From contig CM030853.1 in assembly GCA_018105865.1 (NCBI GenBank), forward strand, positions 5,007,575 through 5,071,574: DNA of 64,000 nt. The letters run 5' to 3'. The notes below the pieces were generated by a model. It had not been told where the DNA came from, searched no databases, and saw nothing but the letters and a program-made list of their open reading frames with translations. Source of the stretch: Metaphire vulgaris (Eukaryota; Annelida; Clitellata; Crassiclitellata; Megascolecidae). Of the stretch, positions 36,612-49,880 are shown one piece after another; position 1 is the first letter of the stretch, and each line of letters begins with the position of its first letter. A program made the translations under genes and the position numbers.

Positions 36612-36714
36612 CAGTGAAACCCGCTTAATTGCATAGGTGGTTCGGGTATTTATGTTGTTATGCGATTATGTGGTTTATGCAATTAAGCGGTATGTGATTA
36701 AGTGGGATCCACTG
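36612..36714. mobile_element. pogo/Tigger-like MITE
   Basis: TA-CAGTGAAACCCGCTTAATT ... AATTAAGCGG...GGGATCCACTG-TA: palindromic, with TA on both sides, as in pogo/Tigger-type mariner derivatives; 103 bp. Confidence 0.72.
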
Positions 36715-37156
36715 TATTTATTCACTGAGCGACGTGAGAGGAGTAGGCACGGACAAGTGGGACAACTAGATTTAGTTGTCCACGGAGTAGGCCTCACACG
36801 CGACTAACTCTTCCGGGGCATGGCTTTCGACGCACCGTCGGCTTATGCCATATATAGGACCTAGGCATTGTAATGGTGGAAAAGAATTCGAACTCGATCG
36901 ATTAATTATAGGTGAGATCGATTAATCGATTAACTGATTAATCGATTAATTATAGGTGAGATTTGTTTGGAACTTGCTCACTGATGTTCACACCAAATAA
37001 GTGATCAGTCTTTCAGATATCATTTGTGGCCTCGCTTTCTGTTTCATCGACATTATTTGCATAAATTAATTATTATTAAACGCATAAATTAATTATACGT
37101 TATCAATTCGAATTCGAATATATGTATATAATATATGAAGATAGCCCACATATGTG

Positions 37157-37160
<4 letters not shown>

Positions 37161-37221
<61 letters not shown>
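37161..37221. repeat. (TA)n microsatellite
   Basis: About 60 bp of pure TA. Confidence 0.95.
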
Positions 37222-37223
<2 letters not shown>

Positions 37224-37312
37224 TGTAATTATATACTCTTATAGTCATATTTTACCTATTAATTATTCTCTTTGGCAGGTTGGGCGTTCTCCTATCTACA
37301 TGTATACATCTG

Positions 37313-37496
37313 CAGTGGCGTAGCCACGGGGGGGTTGGGGTTGAACCCCCCTTGGGCGGCGAAAAACAATTTTTTTATGTATTCCCATGCAATTTTTTAT
37401 TTTTTGAGGCGATTTTTGGGGTGAAAACCCCCTTTGGCGGTTATCGACGAAATCTTTTTTCAAAAACCCCTTCTGGAAATCCTGGCTACGCCACTG
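37313..37496 (+). mobile_element. hAT-type MITE, family D-like
   Basis: CAGTGGCGTAGCCACGGG / CCTGGCTACGCCACTG; target duplication TACATCTG; 184 bp. Confidence 0.9.
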
Positions 37497-37897
37497 TACA
37501 TCTGGTACAAACGATTCCTAATGCAAGACGTCATCATTGCGCTTCTGAAGGTCCACGGTGCGAGAATGGAGGCGAGGGCTCTTGTGTTTACCGGCAAATG
37601 TAACCCCTCTTGGTAGACATCTTGTTTACACGCACACACACACACACACACATCTGGCGTATATATGTAGATTAATCTTCTCCTTCATGGACGTGACCTT
37701 CGACCTTCTCGTGGTCGTCTGTTGACCCCGATGACCCAACGGGGGCGGGCAGCTGCAGAGGGGGTTTCTCAGTGCGCCTCGGAAAATCTTTCGAGGTCGC
37801 GGGACTCCGGCGACATCAAAGAGACGTCTCCGGAAGGAGGGCGCAGCTATACATGCCATGTTGCATAAGGAAATCCGTATAATCTGTCCGTCTAGGG

Positions 37898-38241
37898 CAG
37901 CGGTTCTCAACCTGTGGGTCGCGACCCCCATGGGGGTCGAATGACGATTTGCCAGGGGTCGCCGGAGACCATCAGAAATATTAGGTTGTCTCTTTAATTG
38001 TTATTGTACAAAATTTCCTCAGTGGTAGTTACGGCGTACTAGTTGTTTTACTATAATTGTAATTCGAGGATAGACATGGAGACAATTAAATAATAACGAT
38101 GTCGAACATTTTGATTGTCGTAGCATTATTACTTTTAGTAGTTTACAATGTGAACGAAAATAATTTTACCGTTGGGGGGTCGCCACATCATGGGGGATTG
38201 AATTAAAAGGGTCGCGGCACTATAAAGGTTGAGAACCGCTG
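37898..38241 (+). mobile_element. hAT-type MITE, family F (CAGCGGTTCTCAACC ends, Charlie-like)
   Basis: CAGCGGTTCTCAACCTGTGG / AGGTTGAGAACCGCTG; target duplication GTCTAGGG; 344 bp. Near-identical internal sequence to 57065-57414. Confidence 0.92.
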
Positions 38242-38922
38242 GTCTAGGGTAAACAGGGGCTAAGAGGGCCCGGTTGACTTTTGCATTTCTCGAACGAGAA
38301 ATGATAGAAAGTTTCCGATTGAATCTAGTGTTGCATACAGACCGGACGAGGGGGGGAATTTCCCCTAGTCTTAGACTTCTCAAAGTTAGCATCTCAGTGT
38401 GTAGTGCGATGACAATTTCTCACCACTCCGTCCCCATACCCCGAAACCACGCCCCGAACTGCCATAAATCCCCCCATGGCAGAAGAGAATATATGCATCA
38501 AATCTGATTTATGGTTCAAATTTGTATGCCAAGCGTTTATCACAGATTGTTGAACCAGCCATTGTTGGGAGCTCCTCTGAGTATAATAATATAAGAGGCG
38601 CTATATCAACCCCTTATTACTAATAATTATTGCTTATTAATTCTGCGGAAGACCAATTTCTGTCATCCGGACATCGCTTGGATTTCATAGATTTTCAATG
38701 CAGACTGGGCGTTGTCACAGATCTACATCCAGGGTCCTCCACTGAAGACCCTGGACACAGCGGACAGTCTGATTGGAAAAGAGCTTTTCCTGTCAAATTT
38801 CAAATTCCGTAACTAATGGCGTTCGTCTTCGACCGTCAAACGCCACGCATCCATTTAGTCAAAACGATTGATTTGCAGTTGTTCTTTCGAACCCGACCGA
38901 TCGCGGGGACCTCTCCATCATT

Positions 38923-39215
38923 CATCAATCTGTCTCTGTCTGCCTCTCTTTTTGTCTGTCTGTCTCTCTTCTTCTTTGTCTCTCTCTGCCTCTGTGTGTG
39001 TGTGTCTCTGGCTCTGTCTGTCTGCCTGTCTCTCGTTTCTCTCTCTCTCCCTCTCTCTCTTTGTCTCTCTGCCTCTGTCTGTCACTGTCTCTTTTTCTCT
39101 CTGTCTCCCTCTCTCTCTCTCTCTTTCCATCTCTCTTTGTCTGTCCGTCTCCCTCCTCACCTCCTCCCTTCCTTCCTCTCTCCCTCGCTCCCTCCTTCCC
39201 CTCCTCCTCCCTCCA
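38923..39215. repeat. (CT)n/(TCTG)n/(CCT)n pyrimidine tract
   Basis: Imperfect TCTC and TCTG repeats with GTGTGT near 38995, passing into CCTTCC/CTCC. Confidence 0.92.
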
Positions 39216-39434
39216 CCGACGTGTTTCTTCCTCGATCTATAGCACGAAACAGTGATTGATACATTTAGATCAAGAATGATACTGCGATACTGCACGATAT
39301 CACAGTCTTTCCTGAACCGTCAGAAGGACTTATTGCGTCTTCGATTTTTCCATTTACTTCGGACATTGGCCGTCGTCAACGCTAGATTTTTGTGTGCGCT
39401 AGTTTTACAAGCAGAAATCATGCACACACACACA

Positions 39435-39622
39435 CAGTGTTTAATCTAGACTCCTGCACTCCGGGGAACTGAAAAAGTCTGGGGGAAACTGACAAATTCC
39501 CGGGGAAATTCTGCTACGGGGCTGCTGTTAGTCCATGTAGTATTCCAAAATTTCCGGGGCAATTTGAAAATTTCCGGGGGGGATGGCAATTTTTCCCCGG
39601 AAACGACCTAGATTAAATACTG
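39435..39622 (+). mobile_element. hAT-type MITE, family C (CAGTGTTTAATCTAG ends) in a (CA)n tract
   Basis: CAGTGTTTAATCTAGACTCC / GACCTAGATTAAATACTG; flanks CACACACA on both sides. Confidence 0.85.
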
Positions 39623-39783
39623 CACACACACACACACATACATACTAGAACTCGAAGGCTCGCTTCGCTCGCGCGAGCTTCGCTCGCATGAATGGCCTTC
39701 CTCTTCCTGAGCATGAATCGCCGCGTCGCTTCGCGTCGCTTCGCTTCGCTCGAGGCCACGACCAATCCATTCCAATTCCAGAA

Positions 39784-39957
39784 CGACCAATCAGAACGCT
39801 CACTCAGCCAACCAATCAGGCTTGAAGGTAACCAATCAGAACGCTCTCACAGCCAACCAATCAGAACGCTCACACAGCCAAACAATCAGAACGCTCGAAC
39901 GCAACCAATCAGAACGCTCACACAGCCAACCAATCAGAACGCTCGAAGGCAACAGAC
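39784..39957. repeat. CCAAT-containing minisatellite
   Basis: ACCAATCAGAACGCTC recurs about seven times at 20-32-bp spacing, alternating with ACACAGCCA or GAAGGCA. Preceded by GCTCGCTTCGCTCGCGCGAG-type palindromes at 39658-39690. Each unit carries a CCAAT box core. Confidence 0.85.
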
Positions 39958-40513
39958 ATACAGATAACGATTTTAATGTTATAGATATATAATTATATAT
40001 ATTATAAGTAATCAAAATGACCGTCTTCCTGAATGTGGTGAAACCGTAGTCCAAGTTTAGTCACCGCCAAAGGATATTGCGTCATTTCACCGCACATCGA
40101 TCACTCGGCTCTCTGGGCTCTGGGCTCTGGGCTTAAGCTCTCGCCAGGATCCTTTCCATTGACCTAGCGCGCTTCGAAAAGATTGGTGGATTAGGACGAC
40201 TGCAGCTTTTTGATTTGGTGACGCAAATATCGTGGACGTGGACTTGTATTGCTTTCGTCATCTCCACAGTCCGTCTCTGTCCTCCTCTCTCTCTGTCTGA
40301 TCGTCTGTCTATATCTGTCTATGTCTCTCTGTTTCTGTCTGTCTGTCTCTCTCTCTCTCTCTTGGTAAATTTTCAACCATGTAGGGGTTCATCCTCTGTA
40401 AACGTTCGGAACTTTCATTATCGAACTCTATTAATCAGCATTTACGTCTCATTCCTTTAAGTTTAGTGATTGAATACAAAGATCACGCATGGGACCAGAG
40501 AAACACTGTGAGT

Positions 40514-40705
40514 CAGTGGCGGCTCCACCGGGGGGGGGGCAAAGGGGGCCCGTGCCCCCTATTGAGTGCCTGGCCCCCCAGTGGTCCCCCAGTTGGGACC
40601 CTATACTTAATGCTACATACATTAAACAACAAATGGTTGCCCCCCATGATTAGAAGTTGCCACCCCAACGGCCCCCCCACTTGCCAAATCCTAGAGCCGC
40701 CACTG
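40514..40705 (+). mobile_element. hAT-type MITE, family A
   Basis: CAGTGGCGGCTCCACCGGGG / AGAGCCGCCACTG; target duplication CTGTGAGT. Confidence 0.9.
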
Positions 40706-40996
40706 CTGTGAGTATATTATATATATATATATATATACATATGGATGGGTGGGTGTGATCACATAAAAATATATACTGCTGAAATATTAATTTCTTTGTC
40801 TCTTCCTGTGCAATAGACAATAATCGAACGGCATTTTTCAATGACTTTTCATTACTGTAATACGGTCGAATCCGAGATATCCTTCAATATCGTGGCTATA
40901 AGCATTATAAGAACCTAAAAGAACGTGGGTATAACCATCGAACCATTATAAGAACCTACAAGAACTTCGGAGGCATGCAAGAACCAACACATTGAT

Positions 40997-41041
<45 letters not shown>

Positions 41042-41689
41042 GAATCAGTGTGAACGACTCAGAAATGGCCATGGGTTGGGTTATAATCTGCAAAATTCAA
41101 CACAGGAAAAACGCTTTGCGAATATTTGCACAAGCACTTCAGGAGAGAATGGCTTTATGGACCGGGAAGCATTCTAGTCTATATGGTGAATTTAGAATCT
41201 GAAATGCTGTATAGTCGTGTTATTAAACGACATAATATAGCAGCCACGCCAGCGCCTTTTAAAAAAATGTGCAGTGTTAAAATGACAATTCATTTTTCAA
41301 TTTTTCTAGCTTTGTGCAGTGATACATTATCCGGACGAGCTTTTTTGCTTGTTTTTTTTGCGCGGATGACCACAAATCTTCTGAGTTTAGTGCAGTGATC
41401 AATTTTCCTTTTAAAAGGCTCTGGACGACGCTGCTGGCGCATAGATACGTATACTAGGGCGGCCTATATAGAATCTTATAGATACATATCATCGCCCTCA
41501 AAATGAAATATTTTACGTTCCCTTCAGGACTTTTTTTAAAAACTTGTCATAGATAAAACCGATAAAGCGGCGTGCGACAGTTAGCTATCATTTCAAGATA
41601 CCTGGCTCCTCAAATAATTATTTCAGGATGATGGAATTGATAGAAACTATTCTGCTTAAATATATGTCAATTTACGCTTCAGATCACGT

Positions 41690-41860
41690 ACTGCTTTTGC
41701 TCAGCGTCGAGCATTCGCAGTGACATTTTGGCATCACTTCTTACTCGCTCTGTTCAATGCGAAGGCTAAAGTCTCACGACTCTATCATGCGACCCCAAGC
41801 GCCTCTGAGTGGAAACATAAGAAATTAAAAGCGCTATACAAATGCTACACCACATTACAT
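41690..41860 (+). other. Possible LINE/SINE 3' end
   Basis: TTAAAAGCGCTATACAAATG (41786-41805) resembles the common AAGCGCTATATAAAT 3' end of CR1/L2-like elements. No coding remnant was found to its left. Confidence 0.3.
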
Positions 41861-42399
41861 ATATCGGGTCTTAGACATGGGTGCCTAAACTTCCTTTATG
41901 CTCCCAAGATTTGAGGAAGTGAAGTGAATCGACAAAGATTTTGAATAGAGTTTACATTGATGAATTATCAGCACACTTATCAGCATATCAGCACACTTAT
42001 CAGAAGCGTATAACTTATAAGCTCATCAAGAAATGTGGATTACGTGGATACAGGTGAATCGAAAATTTCTGTCCCTAGCTGCGCCTGAAAATTTAAAAAA
42101 CCTCTCCCTGCTTTTCAAAAAGCCTCGACGCCAAGCCGTCAATTTTTTTGGCACCTCTGATCTTTGTAGCATTAAAAAAGCGTCACGCACAGATGCATGC
42201 ATTGGCGACGCGACTGAAATTCGAATGAAAACCGAAAAAATTGTTAATTAATTATTCTTTGTTGCGATAGACTTCGTTTCTAGGAATCGAATTGATCTTA
42301 ACTATATATGTAGCGACCGAAACAGTGACAAGCGTGCATCGGCTATCTAAAGATAATTGAAATAAGTTGAAAATCAGAAACATAGGCTTACAGAATTCG

Positions 42400-43070
42400 A
42401 AGAATTTCTTTCGCTTGGCAGCGACAAGACGAAGACCGCAGCAGACGTCGCCGGATCAGCTCGGAATTATTCTCGAGGTGGTTGGGTAACGTTTTCTGTC
42501 CGCTCTCTTTCTCTTTCTCTCTCTTTCGCTGTGTCTCTCTTTTCTGTCTGGCCACTGCTTCCAGGCACCGTCGCAGTTCGAATAAAATCAACAGACGAGC
42601 GACAAGCAATCTCCTCCTTATTCGCCGTCTGCCGTCTCGTGGTTTTGGCGCGAAGACCCCGTTCCCAGTGGCAGACGACCGACCGACCGACCGACTGAAT
42701 GCGGCGGGAAACGCCTTTTCCCTGCAGTACGTGCAAGATATACTGTAGATCGCGCCGTGCAACGTATAGAAAGGTTGCGTCCGCGTCGTCAAAAAGCTAC
42801 CGCGGCAACTTCGTTTATCGTATACCGCAGAGGCGGTGATTCCAGATCAAATTGAGTCCTATGGGGGAGGGGAGGGATGGATGGAGCGGGCGGCAGAGAG
42901 CGTTAGCCAACGGCGGTCCTCTGGGCAGTCGGGACAGTTTTCTTTCCGATACCAGAGGCATATCATCGTCTGTGCAGTCACTCGGCTTGATTAGACGTCA
43001 AGTCGTCGTAGTGACGCGCTTTGGGAGGGGAGCGTTGGGGAGGGGAGGGTAAACAGTCAGACTGCAGTGG
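42400..43070. promoter_or_regulatory. CpG-rich tract, no gene recognised
   Basis: GC-rich with CGACCGACCGACCGAC at 42677-42694, a CT tract at 42505-42545, and GGGGAGGGG motifs at about 42863 and 43025-43050. No frame has protein-like content. Confidence 0.3.
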
Positions 43071-43276
43071 CGTTCACACTTTCAAACGCAACTTTCGACG
43101 ATAAGAATACACATTTCCAGGGATGCTCCTGAGTAATCTCCCGATATCAAGCGAATATATCAAGACTGCTCAGAAAGCTCCTTAGCGTGGTTTTTAAAAA
43201 GACCTTTTTTACGTTGAAGGTTGCTGAATTCGTTCAAAGAGATTGAATGCAAAAAATTGAAATCCTACTGTCTGGC

Positions 43277-43830
<554 letters not shown>

Positions 43831-44205
43831 ACATCGAAAGACAAGATTATTTATCTCTGTGGTGTTAATAGTTGGCGTATAGGCATGTTTCCAGATTAAG
43901 GGCCATAGGCGTAAATTTCTATCAGGCCCCTAGGCTCGAGTCCTGCCCTCGCTTTGTGAGAGGTTACCATGGGGAGGGGAAGGTATAGGTTTGAGTCTCC
44001 ATTTTATTTTCATCTGAGATTGCGCCAATGATAGGGACACCGATATTTCTACAAGGAACTTGGTCAGACCCTAGTAGAGTAGTGGGGTTTTGAAGGAGAG
44101 TCGCGATAAAAATGGGATTATCATAGATTGAAATCTTTAAAATTGGAGCACATTTACAGACTATAGTATCACCGTCATATATCGGCAATTAGGGCCTACT
44201 CTATT

Positions 44206-44611
44206 CAGTGGCGGCTCCAGGATTTTTCTAATGGGGAGGGGGCGTTGGGGGTGGAAACCTCTAAGCATGCAGGGCCGGATTAAGGTCCGTGTGGGCTGGG
44301 GGCTGAAAAAAAGACCGTTGCCTATACTGAAAATCTCTGAGAAGCAAAAAAAGGTTATCTCCCTTCCAAATCGTGCTCACAAGCAAACAAAAATTATCTC
44401 GAAAATCGATGGACCTATTTTCATGATGGGCCGGGGGGCTACAGCCCCCTCAGCCCCCGCCTTAATATGGCCCTGTAAGCATGGAGGGCCAACTATTTGT
44501 TGCTAGGTGTGTAGTAGTAACTATAGGGTCCCAACAGGTGGGCCACTGGGTGGGGCAGGCATTCAATAAGGGGGACACGAGCCCCCAAGTGCATGGAGGG
44601 AGCCATCACTG
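44206..44611 (-). mobile_element. hAT-type MITE, family A, with nested element
   Basis: CAGTGGCGGCTCCAGG / GAGCCATCACTG; target duplication ACTCTATT. 406 bp because another hAT element (44270-44475) is inserted in it. Confidence 0.88.
44270..44475 (+). mobile_element. hAT-type MITE, family H (CAGGGCCGGATTAAG ends), nested
   Basis: CAGGGCCGGATTAAGG / CCTTAATATGGCCCTG; target duplication TAAGCATG; 206 bp, inside 44206-44611. Confidence 0.9.
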
Positions 44612-44799
44612 ACTCTATTTCGTCACAAATGATAAAAAACAGCATGCATCTGTCTGTGAGTCTGTCTCTCTCCTGCGTCTCTCTGCTCTCTCTCTCTCTC
44701 ATGTCTATCTGTCTCTGTCTGTCTGTCTGTCTGTTTGTCTCTCTTTTCGCTGATTGTGCGCGATTTTTGCCACCAGTCTAGACCCGAATATGGCGAGGG

Positions 44800-45600
44800 G
44801 CGAGTCCCCGTGCTCCCCCCCAGTGGATACGCCGATGGTGTCCGTCGTTATCCATGGTTGTGCATCATTCCGTCGGAACGGTCAAAAGTTCCGTAATTTG
44901 TTAACAACATCTCGACTGACGAGCGGGGTGGAGGAGGAGGAGGAGAAGGAGGAGGATGAGAAGGAGGAGGAGGAAGGAGGTGGGGGAGGAGGTGGGGGCT
45001 TTGACCAGGTAAGCGTGTGTGTGTGTGTGTGTGTGTGTAAATAGACCGCTCTTAATGCTTCTTCCCTGCCGTGCCGTTTTCCAGAGGTCCGCTGCGCGAT
45101 CGGGGGAAAAGTTTACCTCACGAAGTAATACAAATAAACGAACTCTGCGCCGGCAACACGCGCAGACACACGGACGGTAAGCGTAGACGTTTTAAACACA
45201 CCGTTGTGGGGGTTGGTTAAAAGGCGAGAGATTCGGTTTCGGCCGTCGTCGGTCGCCGCTGTTTTCGCCAGCGACGATGACAAAACATCGTTAGCGTCGG
45301 TCGGTGGCGCGCGAGATAAGTAGATAAAACGGGAAAGCGCCCGCGGAAAGCCGGCGAAATAATTGATGGCCCATAATATTTATGCTGTCTGTTGCCCGGG
45401 CTTGCTTGCCGCCCCCCGGCGGTGCTATTTTCGTTAATGTCCCGTTATTTATCCGTCTGCGCGCGCGGTCGCTTTCGTCTGGAGAGAAAACGAAGTCTAG
45501 CCGCCGGTCTACACATAGGCTATACCGCCTTTGTTGTTTGCGATTGTTTTGCTTTAATGTATCACCTGAACTGTTGGAAATCAGAATTCGCCTGTAAGAA
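44800..45600. promoter_or_regulatory. CpG-rich tract with promoter-like features, no gene recognised
   Basis: (GGA)n at 44929-44985, (GT)n at 45015-45039, then CpG-rich 45060-45500 with GTCGGTCGCCGC and GGTCGGTGGCGCGCGAGATAAG. ACACGGACGGTAAGCG at 45168-45183 could be a donor of a non-coding first exon on the plus strand; unsupported otherwise. Confidence 0.3.
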
Positions 45601-45784
45601 GAAGAAGAAGAATTAGGCGTAAACGCTCGACTGTGGACGGACCCGTGTGTTGTTTCGGCGTTTTATCATCATCATCGTCGTCGTCGTCGTCGTCAGGCAC
45701 ATCCATTCCCTGCATTGGCTATACTATCATCGTGTTTGTGAACTTTCGTAGGCCAAATATTTTACATGTACACACGCGCAGACA

Positions 45785-45997
45785 TAGTGTGTTTAATCTA
45801 GACTCATGGACTCCGGAGGGGGGACTGAAAGAGCCGGGAGGGGGGAACTGACAAAGCCGGGGCGATTCTGCTAGGGGGCTGCTATTAGTTGATGTAGTAT
45901 GCCAAAATTTCCGGGGAGGAATTTGAAATTTCCGGGGGAAAAAGGGCAATTTCTCGGATTTTCTCCCCCCCTCAGAAACGGCCTAGATTAAACCCTG
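45785..45997 (+). mobile_element. hAT-type MITE, family C
   Basis: TAGTGTGTTTAATCTAGACT / GGCCTAGATTAAACCCTG; flanks CGCAGACA/CACAGACA. Confidence 0.8.
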
Positions 45998-46105
45998 CAC
46001 AGACATCTATGAATACAGCATTAAGCAAGCATTGCATTGATATAGTTTGATTCGAAATGTAATGAGAGATAGTTTTTGGTTTGAAAGGAAAGGAGGGAGA
46101 AAAGC

Positions 46106-46317
46106 GTGGACGCTCACAGAATTTTTTCCAGGAGGAGCAAAACACAATGGTCACTGTTACGCCACCTAAATTTTTCCAGGAAGGGAAAACACGATTTTAA
46201 CACAATGGTCACGGTTAATATTTTAGCAAGGTTTACAAATTTCATTGTGAAATATTGAAATGTTGCATTTTCCAAAGGGGCAAGTGCCCCCTCTTGCCCT
46301 AATGTGCTGGCGCCCAT
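46106..46317 (+). mobile_element. MITE, family E-like, degenerate
   Basis: Body shared with 32404-32573 (ATGGTCACGGTTAATATTTT, AAATTTCATTGTGAAATATTG); right end GCTGGCGCCCATA, left end degraded. Confidence 0.6.
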
Positions 46318-46499
46318 ATATAGAGAAAGGGGAAAGGGGAGAATAGGGAGGATTAAAAGAGAAAGGAATGATAAAAATAGAGACAGGGAGGACAGATATG
46401 ACGGGCGAAGAGCGGGGAAGAGGCGACGAAAGAAAATCAACGAGAGAGGGAATCAAAAGTGAAAAATAAACGTCAGACGGGGAGGGGGTAGATAAATGG

Positions 46500-47220
46500 A
46501 CGAAAGAGAAAACGAATAAGACGCGTATAGAAGAAGATTGAAGACCCGGAGACCGCCGCTGACGCCTTTCTAAAAAACAGAGAGAGAGAGAGAGAGACGA
46601 CTTCGCCGTGTAGAATTCCCGCGCCGAGCCCTGTCTCTGTCAGTCGCCGTTTGTTGGACCCGACTTTTATCGCAAAACATCGCGTCTGGATTCGCGGAAA
46701 CGAAGACGACTTCGCGTCAGTTCCGATTTAGGAACCGAACCGATTGAATGGCGCAGTCAGTCGGTGCCAGGGGGCGCGATGAATGCAAACTCCTACGGGT
46801 CGCGTGCAGAGCCTCCGCCATCCCACCCTCACCTCCACCCTTACTCCACCCCAACCGACCGACCAGGGTTCCAGGAAAAGCTCTGGCGCTTCGCATATCT
46901 CTGGCGCCAGGGTTCCTTCTCTCTTCCCTTCCCTCCCTCCCTCCCTCCCCGTCGCTGCTTTTCGCGGTTCCATGTCTTCTTCCGCTTCTCTCTCCACTTC
47001 CCCCCCACCCCCACCCCGGCGTCTGTATCGCGACCGAAGACACGACAGTCTGGACGGAAGAAGACGATTTTCTAATTCGATCTCTTCTTCTCTTCTGACC
47101 GCGCTCTGACGACGCTGCGGGGACGCGGAGGCGGGGGAGTGAGGTGGGGGTGGGGAGGGAGGGGGAGAGGGAAGTGGACAATTAGTGCGACGCTGACTCT
47201 CCAGACATTTTACTTAGAAA
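46500..47220. promoter_or_regulatory. CpG-rich tract, no gene recognised
   Basis: Short GA tract 46577-46600, CpG-rich 46600-46760, then C-rich/G-rich blocks to 47170. The overlapping open frames on both strands are proline/serine low-complexity and not convincing. Confidence 0.3.
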
Positions 47221-47317
47221 GATAGAAATCGCGTCTGACGGACCCCCCTCTCGTTTTTTTTCTCGATTCCCAGACGACTGCTTCGACAAAAACGACTCGG
47301 CAAAACAAATCCAGCAG

Positions 47318-47320
<3 letters not shown>

Positions 47321-47365
<45 letters not shown>

Positions 47366-47371
47366 GAGAGA

Positions 47372-47449
<78 letters not shown>
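47321..47449. repeat. (GA)n array
   Basis: About 130 bp of GA with CAGA interruptions. Confidence 0.95.
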
Positions 47450-47453
<4 letters not shown>

Positions 47454-48460
47454 GAGATATCTAAGCGTCATCATTCATCGGAGTGCAAAATACATGTTCT
47501 GCATGCGCGCGACCTCAGCCAAAGAAAATAGACAACCCTCTATAAGTACAGAGCCGTACACGCAGTGTGTATGGGGAATGCCCAGGGTCCCTTCAGGGTA
47601 AACAAACTTCGCGGGCCCCTAAGGTAACGTCATTGGGGAAGCCTGCGTTCTCTATTGCTGGACCCAGGCTCTGGAACATCGTATACCGGTGCAGGTTCGC
47701 CAAAACTGTCTCTTAGCTTTAAGGTATCGACTAAAGTAGGCCCTACATATCTTTTCTATTGCATAGCCTCTTATTATTACGAACATTTCTAGAGCGCAAA
47801 TAATCGCAAAGCAGCAAATGCGCTAACCACGAACTATACGTCAAACTTTTTCAAACCCCCTCCTCCAATTTTTCTGACGTAATCAGCGGACAACCCCTAA
47901 CCCTATTGCCTTCTTGGGTTGGGTCTGAATCAAGATGGGTTGGGTTCAAAAAAGTGGACCCATGTCCATGTCTGCTGTACTCTTAAATAAATAAAAATTT
48001 CAGAACTGCAAAACTGATATATTCGTCGACTTTTTTCTCTCTTGTTGCTGATTTTTGCTTAGCATCTATACATCTAGGCTACATTTAGACATAATAGTCT
48101 GCCACATTGTCGGCAACGACTCGGGTACATCTTCGACATATCGGCATGGCGTTCACATAAAATGACGTACTGCATTTAAAGTCTAACTACACGTGCATGA
48201 AAACCATGTATATATTTGGAACCGCCTACGTTCGATTTTATTTCTGATATCGCGCTTTACTAAATTTGTCCCCGATTACGCCGCAAGATAAACTAATCCC
48301 TCCCTCTCTCCGTCCCTCTCCTGCAATCCATGCAAATGCAATTGGCATTGTCTTGTTTTGCGATCGCCAGTGCAACGCGACTATATATAAATTGGACCGC
48401 AGAGATAACGACAACTGGTCTTTTTTACTGTTTTCGTCAGCAACTGCGACGAAGCTTTAC
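47450..48460. other. Intergenic, no gene recognised
   Basis: Mixed unique and transposon-like sequence. A fragment of the GGGGCTGTCC-type MITE lies at about 47840-47900. Confidence 0.45.
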
Positions 48461-48467
48461 AGACAAA

Positions 48468-48703
48468 CAGTGGCGTAGCAATATATTCGGAGGTCCTTGG
48501 CGAAAAACGGGCAGGGGGCCCTTTCCAGAGCAAGTTTGCGGCGAAAATGTTAAACTGTTGACGACCTTTTTTGGCCCTTGTCGGTCTGATAACTTTACAA
48601 CTTTGCGGGGAAATTTTTTGGCTCGGGTCGGGGGCCCTTGCAGATCGGGGTCGGGGGCCATTGGCATTTGGCCAGGTTGTCCATATGGCTGCTACGCCTC
48701 TGC
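48468..48703 (+). mobile_element. hAT-type MITE, family D-like
   Basis: CAGTGGCGTAGCAATAT / GGCTGCTACGCCTCTG; flanks CAGACAAA/CAGACAAG. Confidence 0.78.
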
Positions 48704-48883
48704 CAGACAAGAGCTGTTAATAATAGACAAACAGAGTGGCCATCGCCGACTCCTTGAAGCATTTGAAACTACAGTATAGATTTCTGTCATTTGTGAGCTT
48801 CATGCATGACCGGTTGGCGATGTTTTTTTTCCGAAGGAAGGATTTCTAGTAGAGGAAAGCATAGTGGTTTAATCCTCTTACAG

Positions 48884-49377
48884 GGTGCAAATGCACCCCA
48901 ATTAATGCCTGTTAAACATTTAAAGCATGCGAATTTTAGGAATGGTTTCATGACATTGTTCGTATACATTCAGCGCCTAATTCAGTGTTCAGTTTATTTT
49001 GAATAATTAATCATCTGCAAAATAGTGGTGTTTTCTTCCTGGGGTCAAATTGACAACGATGACATATTAATGAGTGGATATGTTGATTATCAAAGCAGTC
49101 ACGGTTTTTAGTCACATCAGTATCCAGTCGGCCATTTTTGAAGTCTGTAATTAAACAAGTTTTTTACCAGCATTGCACTTGCTGAAGAACTCCGAAGAAC
49201 TTCTCCGACAGGGCTTGATGTATGTTGGGGAGGGTCGGGTTAGGGTTACCCTAATAACCCAAATAGTTATAACAGAAGTGACTCTATTTATTAGATCCTT
49301 AGCTATCTTGAACAGCTGACACAGTGTTTTTGCTGAAAACTAAATAAATAGATTTGGGGTGCGTTTGCACCCCAAGG
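48884..49377. mobile_element. Possible inverted-repeat element (GGGTGCAAATGCACCCC ends)
   Basis: AGGGTGCAAATGCACCCCAA on the left and, in reverse complement, GGGTGCAAACGCACCCCAAA on the right. The ends are themselves hairpins. No target duplication was found. Confidence 0.4.
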
Positions 49378-49880
49378 TTCTGGAACGTTACACTTTTAGA
49401 AGGTTCTAATGAGGGTTAATTAATCGTGTTTATTTGACTAGAATAAAATATCGCTGCGGGATAGCAGACAAACAGAAGCTGGAATAGAGGAATGTATGAG
49501 TGACAGTGGTTTTCATCAACACTGAAGAAATCTTAACAAACCACTTAAAATCCAGCTATAATAACAATTATTATTGTTCTTGTTCTTGCTCTTATTTTGG
49601 CGGAAATAAAATGCTTTAATAGATAAAACAATGCTATCGCCAACAGAGATGCAGATGTCTTCAACAGTTATTCGTCAGTTACACTGTTGACAACGTGGCA
49701 TATGTGTGACATTCTGGCAAATCCAATTTTTCAGATGCAGAATAAGAAGGAGGGCATCGCCGTTTTGCTGCAAATCATATACAATACACACAGGCCTCGC
49801 CTACAATTCACAAATTAATTAATTCAGCGTATGTGTTTAAATTGAATAAAAATTTAACATTACATGTATTTAATATATAG

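Noticed and set aside
46717..47181. Overlapping 90-154-codon frames on both strands
   Set aside because: Pro/Ser/Arg low complexity in all frames, as expected for a GC-rich region free of stops.
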